This document shows positions 1-12,500 of a DNA stretch of 64,000 nucleotides, in pieces (the first letter of the stretch is position 1; every line of letters starts with the position of its first letter). A program made the translations under genes and the position numbers. Under the pieces are notes generated by a model. The model was not told the origin of the DNA and ran no database searches. It saw only the letters and a list, made by a program, of their open reading frames with translations. Origin of the DNA: Lepidurus packardi. Taxonomy: Eukaryota > Arthropoda > Branchiopoda > Notostraca > Triopsidae. The stretch lies in assembly GCA_023053545.1 (NCBI GenBank), contig JAKZAN010000005.1, forward strand, positions 8,184,001-8,248,000. Direction: 5' to 3'.

Positions 1-243
1 TATACTAACGTGTACTTAGAATCTTTAAAACGGAAACGAGAAATGAAATTAAAATCCAAAAACGCAAAAAAATAGTTTAATTTTTTTTTAAAGTTTAAAA
101 ATAGTTAATTTTTTGCTAAATTTTCTTGTTTTTAAAAAGTAGCACCCAATCTTTATACTAGGTTTAACTCCATGTATGGTCTCTTGCGTTCGTTCATGTA
201 AGCGGCGGTCTGGTCAGTAAATTTGTTTCGAAAACTTTTTTAG

Positions 244-3200
244 TTACGACTATGAGTCCGGTAGTATGTCCCAGCAGCCACTTTTTGTGCGACGGATCAG
301 CCTGTTTGCCCATGCGTCAGCAATGTGATGGACATGTTGATTGTAACGACCAAAGCGATGAGCAGAATTGTAGCAGCAATGCCAACAAAACTGTAAATGA
401 TTTCCGGGTGGTTCAGATTCTGATTAACAACAAAAGCGTCAACGACTCAGCCATCCCGCTTTCATGGGCTATGCCAAGAAGTCCAAACCTTAATCTGACC
501 ACTTTGGAGTACGCCGTTTCGTATAACAACCTGGCAGTGACCGTGTGGAAAAACACCACGTGGCTTAACCAAACGCGGTATACTTTGGACGGTTTGGAAC
601 CCTTTTCCACCTACAATATTACCGTGTACGTACGCCAAAGAGGCGGTGACGTCACACAAACTCCCACGATCTATGTTACAGCTACGACGGGCATTGGAAG
701 TAAGAAAGAAAGACATTTTGTGGAATGGAAACTGAAAAAACTAACGAACCTGAATTCGCTTGTTTATTTTAGCGCCCACTCCACCTTGGAACATAACAGC
801 TGTTCAGACCAGCCATCGCGAAGTTCTACTCAAATGGCATCCTTCAGTACGGCCAAACGGGCCTACAGTACGGTATCGTGTGTATATGAACCCGCCCTAC
901 CCTTCAACCGAAATGGATTCGGGCATTTTAAGCACCGAAACCACTGTCGAGGCCGACTTTCAGCCAGAGCAGAATTATACGTTTTGGGTAAGTTTCTCTA
1001 GAGGGGGAAATTTCCAGTTCATGGGGAATTGTCATTACTTTTAACGTACCAAACGCTTTCCCTTTCGGTTAGGTTGTGGCCGATAATGGAGTATTCTTTA
1101 GTGAAAAGTCAGCTAACGTCACAGTACCCATGGATCCCGATGTTGTAAGCGGAGAAGTAACAGGGATTGCTGTACTTTCTGTAACCAACAGCTCCGTTGC
1201 CATTTCCTGGCTGCCCCTCGACAAAGTGGAAGGCTATAACGTGACCACGCGGTCAGAAAACATGTACGAGAGCATTGCTCCTGTTGTAACGTCCAATTTG
1301 ACAGTCGTAGGTAATAACCAAATCTTTATTCAATCATTTTCCTTATCAAGCAAACTACAACTTAAGCAAATCACTTGTTTCGCCTAAAAGTAATTTGGTT
1401 CTTTGAATTTTCGTTTCATTCTTCTTGATTGTGTCCTCTAACCGTTTTTTTTTTTTTTTAACGTATTTTTGCCCGTTTAGTGGGCGGGCTTTCTCCGGGT
1501 GTAAAATATACGTTTGGCGTTGCCGGCTACAAGAAAAGATTTACGGGAAACTTCCGCTACGTCTCAGCCAGCACTTTAGGTAAGACACTAAATAAATACT
1601 GTATAAGAAATACTTTAGGTAATGAACCAATTTTTGTTTTAAAAAAAAAGTTCATTTTTTACGTGTTGGGGATACTACGTTCTATAAGTTAGATTGATTA
1701 CAATACGTCTTTCGGGGTTTTAGGAGATGTGTTACCAGTGGTTCCTGCTGTTTCTGCAAATGCCTTAAAAGGCGACGAAGAGAGCGGCAAAGCGGTAGTG
1801 AAACTAACATGGGACGTTCCGAAAGATAAGAGAAAATTGAAGTGGGATTATGGGATCTTTTACGGTACCAATCTAGGAGAGTTGCTCCTAATGCGTAAGT
1901 GCATCTTTTCCTCTATTCAAATTCGGTGCCTCTATGTATTAAAATCAGCCGCTTTGTGAAATCAAATTTTAAAGGACCGATTCAAACCGATAAAATTCAT
2001 AACATTTTAATCGGTTTTTGAACCACACTTACGGATATTAGACTCAGTTTCAAAAAGATCTTCACGTGTACAGTAACAGGGCAACTCGACACAAACATGA
2101 CTCGACAAAACTCGACTCACTCGACTCGACAAAAGGTTATGGTAGGCTACATTAAGTTCGGTTAGGTTACGTTAGCTTAGGCGTCCCTGCGTCGGGTACA
2201 CCGAGACCTTTTGTTAAGTCTTCCTTGTGTCTACTTCCCAGCAACAGGACTGCATTAGTGATTGCTATATGGACTTTGCATATTGACCAATCCTGTCATT
2301 TCCAGCCGATTACTACGCTAAGGAGGAAATCCCTTCTAAACCGCACAGTCAATTAAATGAACAGGCTATTCAATTGAATGAACAGTTCCTTTAATAGTCT
2401 GGGAAAACTAGAGGGATATCGTGTTGAGAAACCTATTTGAGCATAGGAGTAGGCTTCAAAGGCGTAGCGTTAGTTGTGTTTTAGATGGGTGGTTCTATAA
2501 AAATGGCGACGAACAAGAAAAGAATTGATTTAAATGTAAAAGAGAAGTTGCGGCTCATTGAAATTTATGACGAGTTAAATTTAAAAGATTTGCCACAACG
2601 GGAAGCGGTCGTTAAGTTAGGAATTCCTCAATCATCTCTATCAAAATTGTTGAAAAATCGTTACGAAATAAACAATAGTGAGTGTAGTGAATTTAGAAAA
2701 AAAGGAAACGTGTGGGAAAGTGTCGAAATGTAGACGATACTTTGTTTCTTTGGTTTAAACATGTCAGTTCGTTTTGCGCGCCGATTAACCACAGCATTTT
2801 ATTGCATATTTCCGATTTTTACCTATTAGAATCTCCGCTTAATAGAATCAGTATTTACTTGACAAACTTGATCACAATAAGTGACATCTATTGTGTATGA
2901 ACTATTGCTACTATTATAAGAAACATTTTACGCCTTTAAATAAAATCCTTGTAACCGGTTTCAGGTCCCCGTAATCGCACGAGTGAAACTTCATTTACCA
3001 TCCGAGGATTAGACGCCTGCCAATCGTATGTCATGGTCGTAGCTATCGTCGGACCAGTGGGAACGGGACCCGGACCGGAAAAATTGCTTTCCGTAACCAC
3101 CGAACAGAATCCAGTGGCTGCACCTAAGGAGCTCACCGTGGAGCGCGTGACAGGCAACAATTCTTACGTTCGAATCCACTGGCAGGCTCCTTGCCCCGTT

Positions 3201-4342
3201 TTGGGTCGTGAGTTTGGGTATAGGGTAAGTAGTGTTCTTTACCATTTTTCTTCTTTTTGCTGCGACATAGGAATAGCGTGTCAGCATGCAGTTATTTTTA
3301 CTGTTAGGTTAATATATCCGAGCTCACGCATGGCGTTACATCCTTGAGCCGTTTACAACCTACTATGAATACTTCACTGGAGATGCCCTTGTTCCTCGAA
3401 TGGGGAGCACATTACCGGATCAGCATTCAGGTATTTTTTAATAAATAACGTACATTTTGAGTTAAACTAGTCGAAAATAACGGTTTTGTCCGTTCAGACG
3501 GATGTTTTGAATGGCTGTGCCACACCATTTAAGGAATTTGGTGGTCCGCTTATTCCTCCACCATTCCAGCTCCGAGCCTTTAGATTAGACAACGGCTCGT
3601 ACCTTTTAGATTGGGTTGATCACGATTTACCTGCGGAAATTTCTCATAAGTAAAAAAAAAAAAAAAAAAAGTTTTATTACTTGGAACTGCAATCTAAAAT
3701 CAGATTATTTTATAGTTATAGCTACGTAATATACGTCTGGCCGAATGCCAACATGACAAACGCTAGCACATACGAAACCACGTATCATAGTTTCGCGTTA
3801 CCACCTTTACCAGTAGATCAGGTGTTTCATGCGGCCGTTGCCTTAAAGACCAACAAGGGGTACAGGTCTGCTAGATCTGAAAGTGTTGCCATGGAAGTGC
3901 CATACGGTTAGTATTACCTTACAGTGAATTCCATCTTCACTTTCTCTGAATCGTTTTATGTTTATTTCTTGATTTTTATCTTTATCAAGGCGAGGCTGCT
4001 GTGGTTAGCCAGACGAGCTTAATAACAATTGGGGTTGTGGCTGCCGCTGTTATTTTGGCCTTACTTGGAGTGATGGGATTCCTGATATTCAGACACAAAA
4101 GACTTCAGAACTCCTTTACGCAGTTTGCCAATTCTCATTACGATACCCGATCGGAGGCCGCCACATTCGCGGATGACAACTTGGGTGAGACGGAGCTGAA
4201 TTAATAAATTTTTCCTTAGGTGTTTTGTAATAGCTTTTGTTATTGGTGCGGTAATGTTGTCCGTGTGTGTTTTTATTTTGCAGATGAGGATTCTCCTGTA
4301 ATTCGTGGGTTTTCTGATGATGAACCACTAGTCATTGCGTAA
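244..4342 (+). CDS. SORL1: Sortilin-related receptor SORL1, 3' part (11 exons, 5' end outside window)
   Basis: Coding exons: 244-699, 773-987, 1073-1310, 1481-1579, 1724-1894, 2965-3224, 3308-3430, 3498-3649, 3716-3906, 3990-4184 and 4284-4342 (stop TAA). All have AG/GT borders and matching phases, giving 718 residues plus a split first codon. Seen in order: one complete LDL-receptor class A repeat (six Cys, acidic CDG...SDE calcium motif), six fibronectin-III domains with many N-glycosylation sites, a transmembrane helix (exon 3990-4184) and a short cytoplasmic tail. The tail has FANSHYDTRS and ends DDEPLVIA after an acidic stretch (DDNLGETEL or DDNLGDEDSP depending on the splice). In known SORL1 these are the retromer-binding FANSHY motif and the GGA-binding acidic C-terminus. 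The protein is a type I receptor that sorts cargo between Golgi and endosomes. The VPS10 domain, beta-propeller and other LDL-A repeats must lie upstream. The intron 1895-2964 carries a pogo-like element. Confidence 0.93.
1936..2897 (+). mobile_element. Pogo/Tigger-like DNA transposon, internally deleted copy A (SORL1 intron)
   Basis: The 3' end (about 2838-2895) matches the terminal repeat shared by the other copies (TCACAATAAG then GACATCTA). The 5' terminal repeat has lost its outer 30-odd bases. An ORF at 2485-2733 starts GGSIKMATNKKRIDLNVKEK and encodes a psq/CENP-B-type N-terminal helix-turn-helix (KLRLIEIYDELNLKD...VVKLGIPQSSLSKLLKNR). After a +1 frame shift the sequence reads VDDTLFLWFKH, the start of a second CENP-B-like HTH. 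The DDE catalytic domain is absent. About 160 bp of unrelated DNA rich in CTCGAC repeats (near 2086-2246) interrupts the left part. This is the best preserved HTH of the four copies that contain one. Confidence 0.8.
2485..2733 (+). pseudogene. Transposase N-terminal HTH remnant (pogo/Tigger type)
   Basis: An 82-residue open frame inside the element in the SORL1 intron. Residues from about 7 (MATNKKR) to 58 read as a psq-like helix-turn-helix, the DNA-binding module that starts CENP-B and pogo/Tigger transposases. The frame then breaks after FRKKGNVWESVEM, and no DD35D/DDE catalytic core follows before the terminal repeat. It is therefore a transposase fragment and not a host exon. It interrupts no SORL1 coding sequence. 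Confidence 0.7.
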
Positions 4343-6902
4343 GCCTTCAAGAATCGCTAATTATTCCAACACGTCAACTTTGTGCTTGATTTCGTTTTGT
4401 GTTTTTTTTCGCTTGGTTAGAAATAATAACAATAATGGACGCCCTCATTTGGGACCACTTAGCTGTTGTAAAAATGAAAGACGCGGTAAACAGACCGAGT
4501 AGTTGTTAGCCCACTAGCCAGTCAACCTTTTAGCGGAATAGTTTAATTAGCGTTAGTTTAAGGGCATTCAGAAACTAATCTCGCTCGCTCACCTGATTCA
4601 TTCTGAAACCTCTGCGTGCAACGTTGAAACGGAGTCCATGTGATATACGCGGGGTTCATTATGTTCTTTAAAGTGACAGACAAAAAAGGGGGTCAAGTTG
4701 TGAGGTGAGAAGTATTACGGCAAGAATTCCCTTATGCAGGAGTAAACTTCTTTTTATATTTAGCATGAAAGACAATAGGGTTTGAATAAGTTTTGTGTAA
4801 TGTATTGTATTTGTATCACCGCGTGATCGCACCATAAAATCACGTTATAAAGCGGTGTGAGCGAGTTGTCTTACACAGAAAGATATGGAGCAACACAATA
4901 AAAAAAATAAAATGGAAAGTATTAAATTAGTGATCCGTTCAGGCGTCAAGTCGAGAGGTTTCTCATCGTTTGTGACGCATTGTCGAGTCGTTTTAGGACG
5001 GTTCGTCGCTGAAGAAGACAGAGAACATAATCGATGGCAGCAGTTGAGTATTGATTCCTTATCAGAGCGAGTTTTAAGTAACCAAGTTATGTTTGGCACG
5101 TTTCCCAAATGTGATATAAATTGCGGGCTTTTGTTAGAGTGTCACGTCCAGATACCGTTATTATTTTGCTCTTTTCTTTCTCGTAAAAGCAGAAGGGCAA
5201 ACTGCCTTTGTTTTGAAAGATATTTAAGAGTTGTATTAGAAAGGAGAGCAGCAACCGAGCAACGAGACTTTCTTTGAGTCGCGAAAAGAAAATATAGTTT
5301 ATTTATGCAAAATATGGAAAGACTAATGATCATGCAAGAGAGGTCCACACCAGAGGTATAAGTAATAAGATATAATTAGGAGTAATTACCTTAACAATAC
5401 TTTGGACTGATTCCTTATGTGATTCGCGGGGAAACATAAATCGTGAACCTGTTCCATCATGCAAGGAGCTTTTGAAGAGTAGCACGTAATCCCGAAAGCG
5501 GGGATTCACTTGACTCGCCCGTAAGTACGCTGGCGACAATTGCAGTAAAGACTGTAGTGAGCATGGAAGTTTAGCTTGTTTTTGCCGACGACAATTTATA
5601 TATTCCACTTTTGTGTTTTAAAAAGAGTTCACATAATTTACGCAGCATTCAAACCAAAAGGAGAACTCCCCTTAGCAACCCATTTGAAAGATCATTTGTA
5701 AATTGGTCCTATTTTTCAAGTTTCGTAAGTCGTGGATGTAAGCATGTACACGGTAGTTAAAAACTAGGTAATTGAAAGCGAAGACGCGCGTAGGACAGTA
5801 TAGTAATTTGTTATCAGGGATTTCGTGTAAATGTGACATGGCTTTGGACAAGCACAACTTCCATATTTTATGAAAACGAAACTAGATTAGAAATTAATGT
5901 GAGGGAGAGAGGGGGATCGGTTTATTTATAAAGTATTTTAAAAAGGAACGGAATTAGTTGAAAAATGGGCTCGGTTAATATGTGAAAGGTCCTAATCTCA
6001 TTGGGGTCGATTTCATGGTTGACTAAGACCCCTTTAAGAAAAGCAAGGTGCAACATAAGTCATTTGCATAAAGGAAAGGTCGCTTGGACTGTAAGCGGGA
6101 AGATTAGTCGTTAGTTTCCTCATTTCGCCCATTGTCGGCATGTGTGTTCGTAATTCGTCGTCTATTCAGTCTACCTTACGCGGTTTCAGAATAAACGCGC
6201 TTGTGTATCATACGCTCTGCGGGTTAGAAGCTTCGTTTCCTCATTGGCTGTCTCCACCTTAGCATGGCCGCCAGAGCTAGGCTGGAAAGAAGGCAAAGAA
6301 TAAAAGATAGAGAAGGGGGAAGTAACCGACCCGAACCGGATCCGAACTGCGCTTCAGTTCAGACTCGGTTCAGCTTGTGTTATGGTTGATTCAAGTAGAG
6401 TTAAATCTTGATTTGATTAAGTTAACTACGCAGTGAACCTTTTGTAAACAAGTGCCCAATTTCAAATTTTGAGAGCGATTTTGCAACAATTCCTTTACGG
6501 AACAACCCGTTCCCCCTGACGTGACGATGTGGAGACATTTCGCTAATCAGCTTAAAAACCTAGTTTAGTTGCAAAGTGTCACGATGTCAAGCCATGTCGG
6601 ACAGTCATGAGTGTTGACCTTCGTTGAAATTCTGTTTAAAACACGGTAATGTTCTTTTCTTGAGCTTCGATTTATCAACGACGAGAAGCTCAAGGGGAAA
6701 AGGAGGACGCTGATAACAATCCAAACACGTTGTGGGTCGATAACGGAAGCTCCTGCCGTCTGGTGAGCGTTTCAAGCTTAAATCGAACGTCCTGTCGGCT
6801 CCGCGCAAGTTCGAATAACGAATATTGCGCTCGACTGCGTTACCATAATAATAATAATAACCTGACCAAAGCTGGAACGTCGAAAGACCAAAAGTTATCG
6901 TC
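4343..6902. other. Intergenic region: SORL1 3' UTR and upstream region of the hAT-derived gene
   Basis: The left part should hold the SORL1 3' UTR. An AATAAA occurs near 4898 in an A-rich run. An open frame of 130 codons at 4885-5277 has no recognisable domain and is overlapped by an antisense frame, so I do not call it. The right part (about 6100-6900) is the presumptive promoter and 5' UTR of the gene starting at 6903. I see no clear TATA box and no repeat that recurs elsewhere in the window. Confidence 0.5.
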
Positions 6903-9539
6903 ATGGAGGTGGAACCAACAGAGCGTATTACGACAGTACCCGATGGATCACCTCAACAGCCACATTTAACCTATTATTCCGAATCCTTGTCTCATGACGA
7001 GTTAACATCCATCTTATCCAATCCGCAAAATACCCAGTTTGAGGCAGATGCCAGAACTCCACTGAAGGGCAATCTGGGGGCTGCGTACGCTCCTTTAAAG
7101 CCACAAGAGGCTTTCAACTTAGCCGTGGCCGAATACGTTGCTCAGAGCGAAGATGGAAGTCACGAAGTAAATGAAGGGCACGAAGACCCAAGTTCCGGAT
7201 CCCACGACGCTATGAGCGGGTCACCTGAGAGCAACCTAGAGACCGGCGAGAACTCTGTTGCTGACGTTATCGAAAAGACGGTTCTCACCACCAATGCTAT
7301 GGAGATGATTACGGCATCGACGTCTCTTACTGAAAACGGTCGGCGTTTGTTACTCCTCGACGATGAAGGCGGTGATCTGGATATGACAAAAACCGACGTG
7401 GAATATCTACTACGGAGTGACGCTGCCGGTATATTGCTGAAGCAAGACAAAAATAAAAAGTCTGAGGTTTGGGCTCGCTTCGGGAAGATTGAATTTGAGG
7501 GGCGCAGAGTTAAAGGCTTTGTCGCGTGCATATATTGCCGCCAAGTGTACGCGTTCGGGGACAAGAGCTCGCATACTCGCAGGAGTAATAGCACGTCCGC
7601 CCTAAAAAAGCACCGCTGCCCCGTCTACCCCTCGACCACCTCTTTTGCTGGTAGCAGTGAAAGATCCTTTGTCAATAACACACCCAACAGAGCATCCACA
7701 CCCTCCAAAAGTGCTGCTTCAGCAGTTGCCTCGTCGTCTGTATCCAACATTGGAGGGAGCAATGGCGTAAGCGTGTTTCTTAACTCGGGTACTTCTCCAA
7801 CCGAAATCCCGGTCATAATTTCATTGTCTCCCGAGGACCGAGACAAGGAAAGTGCTAGCAATGGGGAACTACCATCGTCGCCACTTGAGCACCCCGACAC
7901 TGAGAGGATTAGCAGCAACAGCAGTGTACCCCCACCGGTATTAAATATTTCTTCCTGTGACCGGGATGAGTTTTGCAAACAGTTAGTCCTCTTTTCGGCG
8001 CAGCTGGGCATCGTTCCGTCCCAAGTAGCATTGCTGAGCAATCTTGCGCGGTTTTTAATAGTCCTCGGAGTACAACACAGCTCGGGGGCCGTTACGGATA
8101 TCCAAGCCGTACTGAAAAGCCATGCTTTCCAAGACACAGTTCAGACGACGTTAGCGACGACCTGTCGGACGCGCTTACTCGAGGAATTGCGCACGGAACC
8201 CGGTTTGGCGCTCAGCTTGCAAGTGTTGTCCAAAAACCAGGATGCGGCCGGATGCCAGGTTATTCTGCAAGCCCATTCCTTGATCAGCAAAGCGATTGTA
8301 CCATTAGGCGTCGCGAGGTTGACGGCAAAGCAAAAAAGGACGCACTTGCGGAAGTGGCTACTGGAAACGTTGTTGGCCCATCGGTTGGAAAGCTTGCGTC
8401 GAATCATCGTTTGCAACGATGCCGAGGTCGTGAGCGAAGACTTGCCTGGCGAACAGATCGTTTTGTGCGCTCTCACCGACTTGGAACGCTTGCTAGAAGC
8501 CATTTTCACCAAAGCCAGTACCAAGTTCAAGCAATTCTTGGCGACGGTGGAAGAGCTGGCGTTCTGTGCCCAAGTGGCCCCGTCAGCCGACCAGAAAAGG
8601 GACAAGGGCTTGTACTACCTGAACCCCTTATGGCGGCTGCAAACTTTAGAGATGTTTGACATAGTGGGGCAGTTACCTTCAGCTACCGTTGAACGATGGG
8701 CACAGATACGGACAAATACCAATGAAGGAGGAGTTACGTTGGACTTGGATCGGCGTATGCTGAGTGATGTCATTGCCTTTGTCGCCCCTTTCAGAGAGTA
8801 CCTACGGAAGCTCGACACCTCTGTGCCTACTTTGCACCTACCTTTGTTGTTCCGGTTGCAGTTGCTAAGCCACTGCCAAAACAAGCCCCATGAAAATGAT
8901 TTTGTAGCGCATTTGAAAGCTGTAACCCGGAAGACCTTGGACCATGACTTGCAATCCCACCTGTTACATCGGATGGCTTGTGCGTTACATCCCGCCTTTA
9001 AGCTTCTGAAGAAAGTTTCCATTGCCGATACGGAGAAAATTTCCACTTATGACGCTTTACGGCTCTATATCCGGAATCCGGACAGTACTTTGGCTCCAAA
9101 CCATAGTGTTACCCATCCAGTGGAATTGAGTAGTAAAGAAACAACACGTAGAAAAGGACGAAGTGCCATGGAAGCCCCGCCTCCTAAACGTCAACGTGCG
9201 AATCCGCCTGTTTTCGGCGAGTTCGGCGAGTTTTGGGACTTGTCAGTTTCGGAGGAAAACGGCGGATTTACGTTATCAGATAAAGATGAGCTGGACTTGT
9301 ACTTGGAAGAGTCCCTGTCAGTTCAAGATCTCCAGTTCAGCCAGGTTCTGAATTACTGGGAAGGCAGGAAGAGTACCCTCGGCAAATTGAGCAAAGTGGC
9401 GAAATGGATTCTAACGTTGCCAGCTATTTGTTCCAGATTACCGGCATCACTCATGACCCAGCTTGAGCAGAACGGTGATGCACAACTCGTTTTGAACTGC
9501 GAGTCCATCCTGGCCAGCAACAAAGCAGGTGTCATCTAA
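6903..9539 (+). CDS. BED zinc finger / hAT-transposase-derived protein (DREF/ZBED-like), single exon
   Basis: An uninterrupted frame of 878 codons. A BED-type finger lies at about residues 188-240, with Cys209, Cys212, His237 and Cys239 as likely zinc ligands. Residues 240-330 are Ser/Thr-rich and low complexity. The middle is a long helical region of hAT character, with the ALHPAFK string where hAT transposases have LDPRFK. The end (about 796-850) reads DELDLYLEESL...VLNYWEGRKSTLGKLSKVAKWILTLPA, the hAT C-terminal dimerisation motif. Known relatives of this build include Drosophila DREF and vertebrate ZBED1, domesticated transposases that act as nuclear DNA-binding regulators. I see no terminal inverted repeats or 8-bp target duplication bordering it, and the frame is intact, so a host gene is more likely than a live transposon. 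Orthology to DREF is inference. The catalytic triad was not traced. Confidence 0.75.
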   Translation: MEVEPTERITTVPDGSPQQPHLTYYSESLSHDELTSILSNPQNTQFEADARTPLKGNLGAAYAPLKPQEAFNLAVAEYVAQSEDGSHEVNEGHEDPSSGSHDAMSGSPESNLETGENSVADVIEKTVLTTNAMEMITASTSLTENGRRLLLLDDEGGDLDMTKTDVEYLLRSDAAGILLKQDKNKKSEVWARFGKIEFEGRRVKGFVACIYCRQVYAFGDKSSHTRRSNSTSALKKHRCPVYPSTTSFAGSSERSFVNNTPNRASTPSKSAASAVASSSVSNIGGSNGVSVFLNSGTSPTEIPVIISLSPEDRDKESASNGELPSSPLEHPDTERISSNSSVPPPVLNISSCDRDEFCKQLVLFSAQLGIVPSQVALLSNLARFLIVLGVQHSSGAVTDIQAVLKSHAFQDTVQTTLATTCRTRLLEELRTEPGLALSLQVLSKNQDAAGCQVILQAHSLISKAIVPLGVARLTAKQKRTHLRKWLLETLLAHRLESLRRIIVCNDAEVVSEDLPGEQIVLCALTDLERLLEAIFTKASTKFKQFLATVEELAFCAQVAPSADQKRDKGLYYLNPLWRLQTLEMFDIVGQLPSATVERWAQIRTNTNEGGVTLDLDRRMLSDVIAFVAPFREYLRKLDTSVPTLHLPLLFRLQLLSHCQNKPHENDFVAHLKAVTRKTLDHDLQSHLLHRMACALHPAFKLLKKVSIADTEKISTYDALRLYIRNPDSTLAPNHSVTHPVELSSKETTRRKGRSAMEAPPPKRQRANPPVFGEFGEFWDLSVSEENGGFTLSDKDELDLYLEESLSVQDLQFSQVLNYWEGRKSTLGKLSKVAKWILTLPAICSRLPASLMTQLEQNGDAQLVLNCESILASNKAGVI

Positions 9540-12500
9540 GATGTTGCTGGTAAAACCTGCAAAACCTAATTACCCATACCAGCCAATGATATATCTGGAC
9601 TTAGGTTTTCCTTAATTTTTCATCCAAGGAAAAGATTTTATTTGAAAAGTTTTATGCAGATCCGATTTCCAATACAAAATTGCTTGTTTTTCCAACTCCC
9701 GGCGACGGGTTGTCTTATTATAATTTTTGTACTAGATCAATAAGGCCGAAGTTTGAGAAGAGATGAAACCGACAGGTAACATTTAAGGTGCAATTATTTT
9801 GTCAGGAATCTTTATCTTCAACTTCAATGTTCAAATTGGGACCGAGATCGGAATCTTATGTTGCCGAACACCGACAGGGTACGTGATGTTGATCAAGGAA
9901 TGGCCTGACAACAGTCTGACTCACATGTTCCCATGTGGATAACGCTTTTCACTGTCCATTAAAACCGCCGTGCATTCATGGCTCGCCCACGACGATCAAC
10001 GAACAAGTTTTTTCTTCCTTAGGGAATTTCTCTATTCTTAGGTAATGGATTTTCTTGCGCGAGACAAATGTAGCATGAGTTATTAACACGTAGGTTTGGC
10101 AAACTATTCAGCAGTAATGCGTGGGTTATAATCCCAAAGTTATTGCTCCCCCTAATGTAACAGCAAGACCTTCGGATTTCATGCAGTTGAAACGGAGGTG
10201 TTTTGATCATGACAAGGTCTTTACACGTTGGCCATTACGTTCCTCAAAATACCAAAGCTTCCTCCAGGCTTTCTATTCCTCCAGGCAAAACCTTACATTG
10301 TCGGATAGCTTATCCTATTTCGTTTATTAGCTGGTTTGTTTATATGGTGCTACTCCGATAGCATTGTAAAATTAACGAGCCCTGGGTTACGAGTTTTTCC
10401 TGGTAGGGTTGCATTTGGCTTACGGTAAAGGCTGAGCTTTATTTTATTTTTGTTAAAAGAAAACTTATCTCTTTCCAAGTTCATATATAGTCGAGTCTGT
10501 GCTCGAGTGTTTGCTCTCACTATTGTTAGGAATCACGTTTTACTATTTGTTTATAGCTCAGACAGCCGAGTTGGAACGTTGGTGTGGAATGTAGGTTGGG
10601 CAAGACCACTAAGGCAAAGTTGGGACAAGTTGGTTCAGGGAAATTACAAACGTGTGTTACCAGCTTTGCCATTATGCCGTTCGCTCTTTCTTGTTTTGCG
10701 TAGTTTGGGCCACAGTATACTGTGGTTCGGGCTATGACACGAATACTCTTTGTTTCTAACTCGCAAGTTGTGTTTGAAACGTTGGATATAACGTCAGCGT
10801 GGTGTGTACTTTCGAGGGGAGACCAGCGAAATGGCGTGTGTAATCTAGGCGTCGACGTTTCTTGTCCAATGCTATAAATGTGGTTCAGGAAATAGCACAC
10901 GTGTCTATCCCAAATGAAAAGTGGTCAGTCTGAGTTTGTCGCTAAAAAAAATACTTTTTTTTTCTACTTAGCGTGTGCTAAAAGCTAAATACTGACATAA
11001 TTCATTCATTATAATTTTGAATTTTGGCCAGCTTTACATAGGCACACCAGCTTTTAGGTTTAGACATCCCATTGACCTCTGGCCCCGGACGTGCCTTGCT
11101 TTGTTGTTCTTTTCAGAACACTTGCCCTTTTTTTAGCTTTTCGCCATGTTTTTGCTTTCTTCGTCACTATATAGTCGCCCTATTGAGTCTTCCCACGCCG
11201 CCTCGCCTTCCCGTTATTACATTTGGCTATAAATTGACACCCACGCCAGGGAAAAAATATACCCCACCCAGGGTTATTGGCATGCGAGCAAGTTATTAAC
11301 GTATTAGATCAAGCATGATAGGCGTGCAATATCTATGCGTTAGATTAAACGAATTTATGCTAGTGAAAATTGTACCTGCCTTAGAAATGGGAAACTTAGG
11401 TTAATGTTAATGAACCCCTTGAATCAATGAAGTGTTCTCTCTCTTTCCCCTTATTAGGAACCAAGTCACGACATTGCGTGACTACACCAACCATACGTTT
11501 TGAATTCATTCCGTAACCATAGCTAGCCAGAGTTTTTCTACCGTATATGTTGCATACAGGTAGTGTCCATTGTAGGGGGGCATTAACTTCCTGTTTTACG
11601 ACCACAGCCACGTAATCATAGACTTTGTGGACGAAGGGAATTGGTGTTTAGGGGTCCATAGCAAAAAAACAGTCTGGAGATTAAGCCCACTATGCCTACC
11701 ATCACTATTACTAGGACTCCTTAGCGTATGCCTACGCGTTCATAAGGATTGCAATGATGTGTGAATCATTGAATAGTGTGCTTCGATGATATGTTTCGCT
11801 TTTCCTGTGAACTAAGCATCTTTGTTTCCAGTATCAGACAGGTGAAATTGGCGTTAGGGTTAAGGTTACCTTGTGTTGAGCAAATATTTTTATGTGAAAA
11901 TTGGGCGTCATGAGGCGGGGCTGAGCGATTGGTCGTTTCTGCTAATATTGACAAAGCTTTGGTGATGTCGCAGGGACCAGCGAGGAACTGCTGCTAAGAG
12001 CAAAAGGGTGTACGGTAAGTATGCCCACACTCAACATTTCGAGGGGCAGGGTTAAATACCCCAAGTCTCGAAAAAAGATATATGATACCCTTTCTTCCCG
12101 ACTTCTCTGTTAATTGGATGGTTCTCGGGCGATTAGTTTTTTTCCTTACTCTGGTAGAAGGGGAACGCTCACGCTTTCGTGGAAAGAGGAGAAAATAGTC
12201 GGGATGCTGCTATGTGTATCAGACTAACAAGTTGTCTGTGAAAAGAGGGATGAAAGAAGAGCTTTATTACACCCTTCGTAACTCGAGCATATGGGATTTT
12301 GGCTATAAGAAATTAGCGTGAAAGGCGAATGTATACACTGATATATAACAGTTAATTGCAGCAGTGTTGAGTGTGAGCGTTGCTTAGGCAAAAATTTAAT
12401 GCTCAATGTAAGTTCTATGGTATCCAACGTTATCTTTTTCATCTTTGCCTATTATCTTTTTAAAACCTTTCTATTCTTTCAGTTCCTCTTCAATGCCACG

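Noticed and set aside
4885..5277. 130-codon plus-strand frame after SORL1
   Set aside because: No domain, an antisense frame of similar length overlaps, and the composition looks like 3' UTR. No splice link to SORL1 is needed because its conserved tail already ends at 4342.
10450..10900. Overlapping frames of 95 (+) and 124 (-) codons
   Set aside because: Both strands are open by chance. Neither shows motifs, repeats or splice continuation.
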